From JAUYQR01 sp031415015 (GTDB lineage Bacteria; Pseudomonadota; Alphaproteobacteria; Rhodobacterales; Rhodobacteraceae), in contig JANOQT010000090.1 of NCBI GenBank assembly GCA_031415015.1, positions 74,279 through 138,278 on the forward strand: DNA of 64,000 nucleotides, written 5' to 3'. Position 1 is the stretch's first letter; each line of letters begins with the position of its first letter. Under the pieces are notes generated by a model. It saw nothing but the letters and a program-made list of their open reading frames with translations. It had not been told where the DNA came from and did not search any database. A program made the position numbers and the translations under genes. This document shows, piece by piece, positions 16,745 through 24,989 of the stretch.

Positions 16745-17793
16745 GCCGCGGCCCGCAACGACACGCAACTCGCGGTAAAGCCCGGCCCCATCGCTGTCAG
16801 TAGCGTGCGATCCGGCAAGCCGGCACCAATCAACCGGTCCAGCACAAAAAGCGCAGTCGGAGCTGACATATTGCCATAGTTCGTCAGCACGTCGCGTTCG
16901 TGGTCGAGCGAGCCCTGATCCAGCGACAGGGCCCGTTCCAGCGCAGTGATGACCTTCGCTCCTCCGGGGTGGCAGGCGAAACGGTCGACGTCCGAAAGCG
17001 CAAGGCCGGATGGCGCGAGGATGCCGGAGACCGCGGCGGCCATGTTGGCTTCGGCGAAGGGCGGGATGGCGCGATCAAAGATCACGCCGAGACCGGTGTC
17101 ATCGACGCTCCATCCCATGACATCGAGCGTGGTAGGCCAGGTATGCTGGCCAGACATTTCCACCGAGGCCAAGCCCTCGACGCCGGATTTCAGGACACAT
17201 GCAGCTGCTCCGTCGCCAAAAAGCGCTGACGCAACGATGTTTTCCTTGGTCAGCTTGTCCAGCCGGAATGCCACCGAACACAGTTCCACCGCCACGATCA
17301 GAACGCAGCTTCCGGGCCGGGATTGCGCTAGCCGCGCGCCGAGCGATAGCCCGGTCACCCCGCCTGCGCAGCCAAGGCCAAAGACCGGAACCCGTTCGAT
17401 ATCACTGCGAAATCCGATCTTGTCGGCAACTTGCGCGTCAAGGCTGGGGGTGGCCAGACCGGTAGAAGATATGGTGACGACTGTATCCACTTGCCGCGCC
17501 GTCAGGCCAGCCGCTTCAAGCGCGTTGGTTGCGGCCTCCACGAAAAGATCACGCGCGCCCTCAAGGTAGGCGGCATTGCGTTCAGCCCAACCCAGCGGCG
17601 TCATGTACCATTCCAGCGGGCGCACCAGATACCGGGCCTTGATACCCGACGTCTCGAAGACCTTCACCAGGCGTTCGAAATCGTCATAGCGTGCGCTGAA
17701 CCCCTGATGAGCGGCAGTCGCGGCGTCGCGCTGGTCGATCCGGTGCGCGGGGACAGCCGTCGCTACCGACAATAGTTTAACTGATTCAGACAT
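16741..17793 (-). CDS. type III polyketide synthase (chalcone/stilbene synthase family)
   Basis: A 350-residue homodimeric ketosynthase with the complete catalytic triad C142 (GLGCAGG), H275 (CHPGG) and N308 (NYGNMS). It would extend a fatty acyl starter with malonyl-CoA to alkylpyrones or alkylresorcinols. The ATG at 17793 (MSESVKLLSVATAVP) is preceded by GGGAAG; the longer open frame adds unrelated residues. It is translationally coupled to the ICMT-like methyltransferase, matching the known BpsA-BpsB arrangement. Confidence 0.92.
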   Translation of the reverse strand: MSESVKLLSVATAVPAHRIDQRDAATAAHQGFSARYDDFERLVKVFETSGIKARYLVRPLEWYMTPLGWAERNAAYLEGARDLFVEAATNALEAAGLTARQVDTVVTISSTGLATPSLDAQVADKIGFRSDIERVPVFGLGCAGGVTGLSLGARLAQSRPGSCVLIVAVELCSVAFRLDKLTKENIVASALFGDGAAACVLKSGVEGLASVEMSGQHTWPTTLDVMGWSVDDTGLGVIFDRAIPPFAEANMAAAVSGILAPSGLALSDVDRFACHPGGAKVITALERALSLDQGSLDHERDVLTNYGNMSAPTALFVLDRLIGAGLPDRTLLTAMGPGFTASCVSLRAAA

Positions 17794-17954
17794 TTGTCTT
17801 CCCACGCCGTCAGATTCCGGGCAGTTCGAGTTCAACCCTTGACGGACACTCAGGGATGCAAAGCCCAACACCCTCTGGACGTTATGGTTCCCCGCAGCTT
17901 GATCACGAAGCGGCGTTCGGCCTGCCTGCCACCCCTCTGCCGGGGCGCAAGGCA

Positions 17955-17984
17955 AGACGCCCGGAGGGTTTTCCCTCAGGGCGT
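17955..17984. terminator. hairpin between the binding-protein and PKS genes
   Basis: GACGCCC-GG-AGGG / TTTT / CCCT-CA-GGGCGTC forms a long stem with one internal mismatch pair. It lies just after the binding-protein gene on the minus strand. There is no clear T tract on either side, so it may stabilise mRNA rather than terminate. Confidence 0.45.
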
Positions 17985-18025
17985 CCTTGTCGTGCAAGAA
18001 GTCCCTGATCAGAAGTCCGACTTGA

Positions 18026-19078
18026 TCAGAACCCGGACTTGATCAGCTCGAATTCCTCCAGCATGCGGTCGCGCATTTCGGTCGGAAGTGGCGTCTGGAA
18101 CAGCAGGGTGGTGTCAACGGGATTGACGTCGGCGGCCACCAGATCAGCCTCGGGGATTTCTTTCATGGCGGCCATGTTAGAGTGGGCATAGCCGAAGTCC
18201 GCCAGCACCACCTTGGCCGCATCGTGGCGCAGCCAGGAGTTGATGAAGTCGTAGGTCTTGTCTTCCGACCCCGGCGCGTCCTTGAAGTTCACGAAACCGC
18301 AGAACCACGCAGCCGCGCCCTCGGCAGATTGCCGCTGGAACGCGATGGGCAGGCCTTCGCCACGCATGATGGTGACGGCGTCATTCCACGACCAGGCAAG
18401 TTGAACCTCGCCGGTCGCCATCAGCTGCGACAGTTCCGACGGGTCGGCCCAGTAGGCGCGGACGTTGGGGTGCACTTCGCGCAGCCAGGCGGCGGCGGCG
18501 GCGAACTGGTCCTCGGTCAGGTCGTTCCAATTGCTGACCCCGGTGGCCAGCAAGGCCAGCGACCAGACGTCATCGGTATTGTCGGGCAGCGAGATGCGGC
18601 CGGCGTATTTCGGGTCTTTGAAGATGTTGAGCGAGGCCACGTCTGCGGCGGGGACGGTATCGGTATTGTAGGCGATGGCGGTGTAGGCGCCGTCGGTCGG
18701 GATGAACCAGACGCCGGTGTCATCCTTGAAGACGGGCGATTCCAGCATCGAAGGGGTGATGTTGGCGAATTCGGGGATTTTCGCGGTGTCCCACGGCTCG
18801 ATCAGGTCAGCCTCGCGGTATTTGACGACCATCTGCGAGCAGGGGTGGCCGACGTCGGCCTTGAAGCCGGACGAGACCTTCTGGAACGCCTCGTCATCAT
18901 CCCCGAAGAAAGAATAGGTCGGCGCATCGCCGTGTTTGGTGAGATAATCGGCAAAAAGGCCCGGATTTTCCCAGCCTGCCCAGTCAAAAACGGTCAGCTC
19001 GGGATCGGCGGCCCGGGCGGTGGTGGCGAGGGCAAGCAAAGTTGCTGTGCCGGTCAGGAGGGTGCGCATTCTGGACAT
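18026..19078 (-). CDS. ABC substrate-binding protein, spermidine/putrescine (PotD) type
   Basis: A 350-residue periplasmic binding protein with a signal peptide (MSRMRTLLTGTATLLALATTARA) and the PotD/family 1 features LTVFDWAGWENPGLF and WFIPTDGAYTAIAYNTD. The start has AGGAG six bases upstream. No permease or ATPase gene is adjacent, so it is an orphan in this window. The ligand may be a polyamine or small organic cation. It is divergent from the class V aminotransferase at 19366; the 287 bases between hold no other recognisable gene. Confidence 0.88.
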   Translation of the reverse strand: MSRMRTLLTGTATLLALATTARAADPELTVFDWAGWENPGLFADYLTKHGDAPTYSFFGDDDEAFQKVSSGFKADVGHPCSQMVVKYREADLIEPWDTAKIPEFANITPSMLESPVFKDDTGVWFIPTDGAYTAIAYNTDTVPAADVASLNIFKDPKYAGRISLPDNTDDVWSLALLATGVSNWNDLTEDQFAAAAAWLREVHPNVRAYWADPSELSQLMATGEVQLAWSWNDAVTIMRGEGLPIAFQRQSAEGAAAWFCGFVNFKDAPGSEDKTYDFINSWLRHDAAKVVLADFGYAHSNMAAMKEIPEADLVAADVNPVDTTLLFQTPLPTEMRDRMLEEFELIKSGF

Positions 19079-19365
19079 GGGTGCTCCTCAAAAGGTTCAG
19101 GGCGGGCTTCCCCAAGCCAGCCCGGTGATCGCTGTGACGCGCGGTTGCAGATGGCCCGCTGTGGCAGGCTGTGTAAAGAAATTGTGTCGACGTTGGTGAA
19201 ACGACAAGGGGGAAAGTGCCGTTTTATGCGGCGATGGCGGTACAAAAGCCTGTGAGGAAGACGCTTTGCCAGAATTTGGCCCGGAAATGCGGCATCGCGG
19301 TCCTGTGGGGGGCGGGTTGACGGTGGCCGGGCGGGCGGTCATTCCTGCAAGAAAGGAGATTTCCA

Positions 19366-20592
19366 ATGCCGCTGGACCTGGACTTTGTGAGGGCGCAGTT
19401 TCCGGCCTTCGCCTCGCCGGTGCTGTCGACCTATGCGTTCTTTGAGAATGCGGGGGGAAGCTATCCGTGCCGTCAGGTAGTGGACCGGCTGACCCGGTTC
19501 TACACGGACCGCAAGGTGCAGCCTTACGGGCCCTATCCGGGGGCGCAGGCGGGCGGGGCCGAGATGGACGAGGCGCGGTCGCGGCTGGCGGCGATGATGG
19601 GCGTGGCGGGACAGGAGGTGTCGTTCGGGCCATCGACCAGCGCCAACACCTATGTGCTGGCGCAGGCGGTGCGGGCGTGGTTGCGGGGAACGGGTGGGGC
19701 GGTGGTGGTGACCAACCAGGACCACGAGGCAAACTCGGGCGTGTGGCGACGGCTGGCGGAGGACGGGATCGAGGTGCGGGAATGGCAGGTCGATCCTGAG
19801 ACGGGGTCGCTGGACCCGGCGGGGCTGGCGGGGTTGCTGTCGGATGGGCGGGTAGGGCTGGTGTGCTTTCCGCATTGTTCCAACGTGATTGCGGAGATCA
19901 ATGATGTGGCGGCGATTTGCGCGCTGGCGCGGGCGGCGGGGGCGCGGACGGTGGTGGACGGGGTTTCCTATGCTCCGCACGGATTTCCGGATGTGCCGGG
20001 GTTGGGCTGCGATGTGTATCTGTTCTCGGCCTACAAGACCTATGGGCCGCATCAGGGGATCATGGTGCTGCGCGAAGGCTTCGGGATGGAATTGCCGGGG
20101 CAGGGGCATTATTTCAACCATGCGACGCTGTACAAGCGGCACACGCCGGCGGGGCCGGATCATGCGCAGATCGCGGCCTGTGCGGGGATGGCGGATTATA
20201 TCGATGCGCTGGCGGCGCATCACGGGGTTGGCGGTGATGCGCAGGCGCGCAACCGGGGGGTGCATGACCTGATGCGCGCGCAGGAAGTGGCGGTGATCCA
20301 GCCGCTGCTGGACTATCTGGCGGGGCGCAATGATGTGCGGCTGATCGGGCCGCGCGACGCCGCCCGTCGCGCGCCGACGGTGGCGGTGGAACTGGCGGGG
20401 GCGGCGGAACCGGTGTCGGAGGCGCTGGGGCGGCAGGGGATTGCCTGCTGGGCGGGCGATTTCTACGCGGTGCGGCCGCTGGCGGCGCTGGGCATTGATC
20501 TGGACAAGGGTGTGTTGCGGATGTCGTCGGTGCACTACACCACTGCCGCAGAGGTGACGCGCCTGATTGCGGCGCTTGACCGGGTGCTGTGA
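19366..20592 (+). CDS. class V aminotransferase, cysteine desulfurase-like
   Basis: A 408-residue PLP enzyme of the NifS/Csd fold. The PLP-binding lysine lies in LFSAYKTYGPHQG, preceded by VVDGVSYAPHG and the TNQDHEANSG segment. AAAGGAG lies upstream. The usual catalytic-Cys loop of true cysteine desulfurases is not evident to me, so the substrate is open. It stands alone, 182 bases before the photolyase operon. Confidence 0.85.
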   Translation: MPLDLDFVRAQFPAFASPVLSTYAFFENAGGSYPCRQVVDRLTRFYTDRKVQPYGPYPGAQAGGAEMDEARSRLAAMMGVAGQEVSFGPSTSANTYVLAQAVRAWLRGTGGAVVVTNQDHEANSGVWRRLAEDGIEVREWQVDPETGSLDPAGLAGLLSDGRVGLVCFPHCSNVIAEINDVAAICALARAAGARTVVDGVSYAPHGFPDVPGLGCDVYLFSAYKTYGPHQGIMVLREGFGMELPGQGHYFNHATLYKRHTPAGPDHAQIAACAGMADYIDALAAHHGVGGDAQARNRGVHDLMRAQEVAVIQPLLDYLAGRNDVRLIGPRDAARRAPTVAVELAGAAEPVSEALGRQGIACWAGDFYAVRPLAALGIDLDKGVLRMSSVHYTTAAEVTRLIAALDRVL

Positions 20593-20608
20593 CCGGGTGT
20601 CTTGCGGA

Positions 20609-20631
20609 GCAGGCCGCGAAGTGCGGCCTGC
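20609..20631. terminator. hairpin after the aminotransferase gene
   Basis: A perfect 9-bp inverted repeat GCAGGCCGC / GCGGCCTGC around GAAGT, starting 17 bases after the stop codon. There is no T run. The later CGGGCGGGAGTCTTTGGCGA (20687-20706) resembles the tail of the dispersed hairpin repeat listed elsewhere. Confidence 0.4.
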
Positions 20632-20723
20632 ACGATGATATCTCGCCTCTGGCGCGTGCCGCGCCAACCGGCTCGGGCGTGCCCCGGGCGGGAGTCTTTG
20701 GCGAAAAGAGCAAGGGGCAGGGG

Positions 20724-20753
20724 TGATCCGGCACAGGCCGCGGCACGTATGAT
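20724..20753 (+). promoter_or_regulatory. predicted RpoE (ChrR-controlled) promoter of phr-cfa-trgAB
   Basis: TGATCC at 20724-20729, an 18-base spacer and TATGAT at 20748-20753 agree with the Rhodobacter sphaeroides sigma-E pattern TGATCC-N18-TAnnA used for singlet-oxygen responses. The photolyase ATG is 21 bases downstream. The photolyase gene of R. sphaeroides is itself a sigma-E target, which supports the call. Confidence 0.6.
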
Positions 20754-20774
20754 GATGTATGAGTGGGTGGATAC

Positions 20775-22187
20775 ATGACTGACGCGCCATTGATCCTGTG
20801 GTTCCGGCGCGATCTGCGGCTGGCCGATCAGCCTATGCTGGCGGCAGCTGTGGCCACCGGGCGGCCGCTGGTGCCGGTGTTCATCCTTGACCCTGAGACC
20901 GAGGCCCTAGGTGCCGCACCAAAATGGCGGCTTGGGCTGGCGCTGGCAGCGTATCAACGGGCGCTGGATGGGATCGGTCTGCGGATGACCCTGCGACGCG
21001 GCCCGGCGCTGGACGTCTTGCAGGCGCTGGTGGTGGAGACGGGGGCGGATGCGGTCTGGTGGTCGCGGCTGTACGATCCGTCTTGCGTTGCGCGGGATAC
21101 CGTGGTGAAGGCCGGATTGAAGGCGGCTGGGGTCGAGGCGAAAAGCCTTGCCGGGCACCTGTTGCACGAGCCGTGGACAGTGGAAACCGGGGCGGGCGGG
21201 TTTTACCGGGTGTTCACGCCTTATTGGCGGGCGATCCGGGGGCGGGACCTTGCGGCACCGGCCCCGAGGGTGACTGCGGCGCGGGGGCTGGCAGTCTGGC
21301 CCGCAACGGAAGCGCTGGATGACTGGCATCTTGGGGCCGCGATGCAGCGCGGGGCGGAGGTTGTGGCCCGGTATCAGCATGTGGGCGAAGCCGCGGCGCT
21401 GGCCAAGCTGGCGGCATTTCTGGACGGGCCGGTGGAGCGTTATCCGGTTACGCGCGATCTGCCGGGGGTGAATGGCACCTCGCGTCTCTCCGAGAACCTG
21501 ACCTATGGCGAGATCGGGGTGCGCACCGTCTGGCACGCCGGGATGCGGGCCCTGCACGAGGGGCGGGCGGGCGCGGAGACCTTTCTGCGCGAGATCGGCT
21601 GGCGGGAGTTCTCGTACCACCTGATCCACCACACGCCGCATATCGTGCGGGCGAACTGGAAGCCGGAATGGGACGCTTTTCCCTGGCGCGGCGATAGCCC
21701 GGCGGCCGAACAGTGGCGGCGTGGCATGACCGGCGAGCCGTTCGTCGATGCGGCGATGCGCGAGATGTATGTCACCGGCACGATGCACAACCGGGGCAGG
21801 ATGATCGTCGCAAGCTATCTGACGAAGCATCTGATGACGGATTGGCGGGTGGGGCTGACGTGGTTCGAAGACTGTCTGACGGACTGGGATCCGGCAGCGA
21901 ATGCGATGGGGTGGCAATGGGCGGCGGGGTCCGGACCGGACGCAGCACCCTATTTCCGTATCTTCAATCCGGCGACCCAAGTGGAGAAGTTTGATGCCGA
22001 TCGCGCCTATCGCCGCCGCTTCATAGCCGAGATAAGCCCGCAGCCGGGCCGCGATGCGCTGGCTTTCTTTGAGGCCGCGCCTAGATCGTGGGATCTGGAC
22101 CGCAAGGCGCCCTACCCGAAGCCTCTGGTCGATCTGGCAGAGGGACGGGCGGGTGCCCTTGCGGCATATGGGGCACGAAACTCTTGA
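20775..22187 (+). CDS. phr: deoxyribodipyrimidine photo-lyase
   Basis: A 470-residue class I photolyase/cryptochrome. The N-terminal antenna domain starts LILWFRRDLRLADQPML, and the C-terminal FAD domain contains GTMHNRGRMIVASYLTKHL and WQWAAGSGPDAAPYFRIFNP, the family signature. It repairs UV pyrimidine dimers using light. The start at 20775 (MTDAP) is chosen over a GTG four codons upstream. It begins a run with cfa, trgA and trgB behind a sigma-E type promoter, consistent with a photo-oxidative stress operon. Confidence 0.95.
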   Translation: MTDAPLILWFRRDLRLADQPMLAAAVATGRPLVPVFILDPETEALGAAPKWRLGLALAAYQRALDGIGLRMTLRRGPALDVLQALVVETGADAVWWSRLYDPSCVARDTVVKAGLKAAGVEAKSLAGHLLHEPWTVETGAGGFYRVFTPYWRAIRGRDLAAPAPRVTAARGLAVWPATEALDDWHLGAAMQRGAEVVARYQHVGEAAALAKLAAFLDGPVERYPVTRDLPGVNGTSRLSENLTYGEIGVRTVWHAGMRALHEGRAGAETFLREIGWREFSYHLIHHTPHIVRANWKPEWDAFPWRGDSPAAEQWRRGMTGEPFVDAAMREMYVTGTMHNRGRMIVASYLTKHLMTDWRVGLTWFEDCLTDWDPAANAMGWQWAAGSGPDAAPYFRIFNPATQVEKFDADRAYRRRFIAEISPQPGRDALAFFEAAPRSWDLDRKAPYPKPLVDLAEGRAGALAAYGARNS

Positions 22188-22246
22188 GCGCGCTGCACGT
22201 ATCTGAAAGTGTGCGCGGAAGCGCGAAAACCCCTTGGGGAGGGTCG

Positions 22247-23461
22247 ATGGACGTTCTGACGACGGTGAAGGGCCAGACCGGCCTGCCCCGGTATTTTGGC
22301 GCGGCCTATGAGGTGGCGCGGAAGCTGGGCGAAGGGCGGCTGGATTTTGTCGTGCCTGACGGCCGCAGGTTTCGCATCGAAGGTGCGCGCCCGGGCATCG
22401 CGGCCGAGATCACCATCCACAACGCGGACCTGTTTGCGCGACTGTTGCGCGAAGGCGATCTGGGGTTTTGCGATGCCTATCTGGACGGCTGGTGGTCGTC
22501 GCCCGATCTGCAGGCGTTTCTGGATCTGGTGCAAAGCCCGGCGAACAACCTGGTGAATGACGGGTTCCCGGGGCAGCGGCTGGTGCGGGCCTATGAAAAG
22601 TTCCGCTTCTGGTTTCTGTCCAACTCCAAGGCGCAGGCCCGAAAGAACATCGCGCATCACTATGATCTGGGGAATGATTTCTACCGGCTGTGGCTGGACG
22701 AGACAATGACCTATTCCTCGGCGCTGTTCGTGACCGGGCAGGAAAGTCTGGAGGCGGCGCAGACGCTGAAATACGCCAGCATGGTCGATCAGATGGGGGC
22801 CAATCCCGGCGATCATGTGCTGGAAATCGGTTGCGGCTGGGGCGGGTTCGCCGAGTATGCGGCGGGCGAGCGGGGGTTGAAAGTGACGGCCTTGACGATC
22901 AGTCAGGCGCAGTATGACTATGCGGTGGCGCGGATTGCCAAGGCGGGGCTGAGCGACAAGGTCGACATCAAGTTGCAGGATTACCGCGACGAGACCGGCA
23001 GTTACGACGGAATTGCCTCGATCGAGATGTTCGAGGCGGTGGGCGAGCGGTACTGGCCGGTGTATTTCAACAGCCTGCGGGAGCGGTTGAAGCCCGGTCG
23101 CCATGCCACGTTGCAGATCATCACGGTGCCGGACAGCCGCTGGAAGGTGTATCGGCGGGGCGTTGATTTCATTCAGACATACATCTTTCCAGGCGGCATG
23201 TTGCCCGCACCTTCGGTGCTACGCGCCGAGGTGGAAAAGGCCGGGCTGCGGGTCAAGGGATCCATCGAATTTGGCGAGAGTTACAGTCTGACCCTGCGGC
23301 GCTGGCACGAAAGCTTTGCCGAACGCTGGTCTGAGGTCCGGCGGCAGGGGTTTGACGACCGGTTCAAGCGGATGTGGGATTTCTACCTCGCCTCTTGCGC
23401 GGGAGCCTTTCAAAGTGGAAACTGCGACGTGACACAGATTACCGTGACCCGCCCCATTTAG
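22247..23461 (+). CDS. cfa: cyclopropane-fatty-acyl-phospholipid synthase family
   Basis: A 404-residue CFA synthase. The SAM-binding motif VLEIGCGWGGF is at about 191-201, with AHHYDLGNDFYRLWLD before it and GGMLPAP in the catalytic domain after it. It modifies unsaturated phospholipid acyl chains; related Rhodobacter enzymes may instead make furan fatty acid precursors under singlet oxygen. The ATG at 22247 has GGGGAGGG upstream. It lies 59 bases after phr and 9 bases before trgA. Confidence 0.93.
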   Translation: MDVLTTVKGQTGLPRYFGAAYEVARKLGEGRLDFVVPDGRRFRIEGARPGIAAEITIHNADLFARLLREGDLGFCDAYLDGWWSSPDLQAFLDLVQSPANNLVNDGFPGQRLVRAYEKFRFWFLSNSKAQARKNIAHHYDLGNDFYRLWLDETMTYSSALFVTGQESLEAAQTLKYASMVDQMGANPGDHVLEIGCGWGGFAEYAAGERGLKVTALTISQAQYDYAVARIAKAGLSDKVDIKLQDYRDETGSYDGIASIEMFEAVGERYWPVYFNSLRERLKPGRHATLQIITVPDSRWKVYRRGVDFIQTYIFPGGMLPAPSVLRAEVEKAGLRVKGSIEFGESYSLTLRRWHESFAERWSEVRRQGFDDRFKRMWDFYLASCAGAFQSGNCDVTQITVTRPI

Positions 23462-23470
23462 AGGACCGCG

Positions 23471-23911
23471 ATGCCCACAGGCGCTAAACTCATGGCCGCA
23501 CTCAGCTTTGCGATTGTTGGCTGGATCGTGGCAAACGTCTACGTGCCGACCTTGCCGTCGGGCAGCACCGTCGGTTTCTTCCGCGAACTGGTCGGGGTGA
23601 TCGGGGCGATTGTCGGCTGGAAGGTCATGGGCGGGTCGGTCGGCAAAGGCTACGGTGCGGCGATCGGAACGGGCTGGAAGACGGTGATCGTGCTGGTGTT
23701 CTTTGCGCTGTTGCTGTTCTCGATCCGCGAGATGGTGATCTTGTCGATGAAGATGCGCTATGACGGCCCGATGGATGCCGTTCTTGGGGTGTTTGAGCTG
23801 ATGCTGGCGAAGGCGCAGCTGCTGCTGGCGCCAAGCGTCATGGTGGCAATGGTGGTGGGCGGGGCGATTGCCGGTCTGCTGTCCGAAAACGCCAGCCGCC
23901 GCTGGCGCTGA
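23471..23911 (+). CDS. trgA: TrgA family membrane protein
   Basis: A 146-residue protein with four hydrophobic segments (about 9-25, 36-52, 71-87, 115-137), matching TrgA from the Rhodobacter sphaeroides tellurite-resistance locus. The mechanism is unknown. It follows cfa after 9 bases, and trgB starts one base after its stop. Confidence 0.85.
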   Translation: MPTGAKLMAALSFAIVGWIVANVYVPTLPSGSTVGFFRELVGVIGAIVGWKVMGGSVGKGYGAAIGTGWKTVIVLVFFALLLFSIREMVILSMKMRYDGPMDAVLGVFELMLAKAQLLLAPSVMVAMVVGGAIAGLLSENASRRWR

Positions 23912-23912
23912 G

Positions 23913-24890
23913 ATGCCAAGGTTTGTGTTGGCGGGCGGGCTGACAGATTCTGCCATGGCGCGTGCCATTTTAGGCGATGAAAGCGTCGCGCCGGTGTCGG
24001 CCAGTCTGGCGGACGGATCGGATGGACTGGTCGTGCCAGAAAAAGCGATCGCGCGGGTTGAATTCTATGCCGCTGTGATGGGTCTGACCGCGCAGCCGGG
24101 GGTGTTCGCCGCGGGGCAGGGCGCGTGTGTCGTCATCACTCAACCCGGAACGGCGGATGCCGGACTGGCAGAGGTGATCATGGAGAGCTTTGGCAGGGTG
24201 CCGGCGGATCGGGTGCGGCTCAGGATCGGCTCGCTGCGAGTGGCGGCGGCAAGCCGGGCGCGGGCGGCAGCGGCGCCGGGGCGCGGGGTGCGACGCGGGA
24301 CCGGCGAGGTGCAGCGCGAAGCGCTTGCCATGCCGCATTCCGGTTTCTTCGCGCTGGAAGAGCATCGCTTGCGGTTCCGTCGGTTCGACGGGACGTTGAG
24401 CCCTGTCCTGCGGCGCGAGGTGTTTGTGGCGGGGGATGCGGTGACGGTGCTGCCCTATGATCCGGCGCGCGACCGGGTGCTGGTGGTGGAACAGATGCGG
24501 ATGGGTCCCTATGGCCGGGGCGACCCGCTGCCCTGGCAGCTGGAGGCCATTGCTGGCCGGATCGACCCGGGCGAGACGCCCGAAGACAGCGCCCGGCGCG
24601 AGGCGGTCGAAGAGGCCGGTCTGGTGTTGGGGCGGCTGGAGAAGGTGGCGGAGTACTATCCGACACCCGGCGCGGTCACCGAATACCTGTATTCGTTTGT
24701 GGCCCTTTGCGATCTGCCGGACGGGTCTGCCGGGGTCTTTGGGGCAGCGGAGGAGGCCGAGGATATTCGCGGGCATCTGCTGGAGTTTGATGAATTCATG
24801 TCGGTCGTCGCCGCAGGCGAGGGGATGAATGCCCCCTTGATCCTGACGGCGCTGTGGTTGCAGCGGGAACGGGCGCGCCTGCGCGGTTGA
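23913..24890 (+). CDS. trgB: TrgB-like protein: AIG2-like N-terminus plus NUDIX hydrolase
   Basis: A 325-residue two-domain protein. The N-terminal about 115 residues (MPRFVLAGGLTDSAMARAILG...) look like a gamma-glutamylcyclotransferase/AIG2 fold. The C-terminal NUDIX domain has an intact box (GETPEDSARREAVEEAGL) and resembles ADP-ribose pyrophosphatases of the YffH/AdpP type. The start at 23913 follows the trgA stop immediately. In R. sphaeroides trgAB confer tellurite resistance. The likely substrate is a nucleoside diphosphate derivative (inference). Confidence 0.8.
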   Translation: MPRFVLAGGLTDSAMARAILGDESVAPVSASLADGSDGLVVPEKAIARVEFYAAVMGLTAQPGVFAAGQGACVVITQPGTADAGLAEVIMESFGRVPADRVRLRIGSLRVAAASRARAAAAPGRGVRRGTGEVQREALAMPHSGFFALEEHRLRFRRFDGTLSPVLRREVFVAGDAVTVLPYDPARDRVLVVEQMRMGPYGRGDPLPWQLEAIAGRIDPGETPEDSARREAVEEAGLVLGRLEKVAEYYPTPGAVTEYLYSFVALCDLPDGSAGVFGAAEEAEDIRGHLLEFDEFMSVVAAGEGMNAPLILTALWLQRERARLRG

Positions 24891-24911
24891 CCGGGCGACG
24901 GCTGGCGGGCC

Positions 24912-24953
24912 CCGGAGGGTTTCACACCCTCCGGACCTCCCGTGGGATATTTT
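24912..24953 (+). repeat. dispersed hairpin repeat, copy 1
   Basis: A 9-bp stem CCGGAGGGT / ACCCTCCGG is followed by ACCTCCCGTGGGATATTTT. The same hairpin plus GGATA(T/C)TT tail occurs at 37093 and, inverted, at 51931. It lies 21 bases after trgB and before the 3' end of a convergent gene, so it may terminate both. Confidence 0.65.
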
Positions 24954-24989
24954 GAGACGGGAAAGCCTTTTCGGCCCGGTTTTCCGGAG

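Noticed and set aside
19366..20592. Dedicated cysteine desulfurase (IscS/SufS)
   Set aside because: The fold and PLP lysine fit, but I could not see the mobile catalytic-Cys loop and no Isc or Suf genes are nearby.
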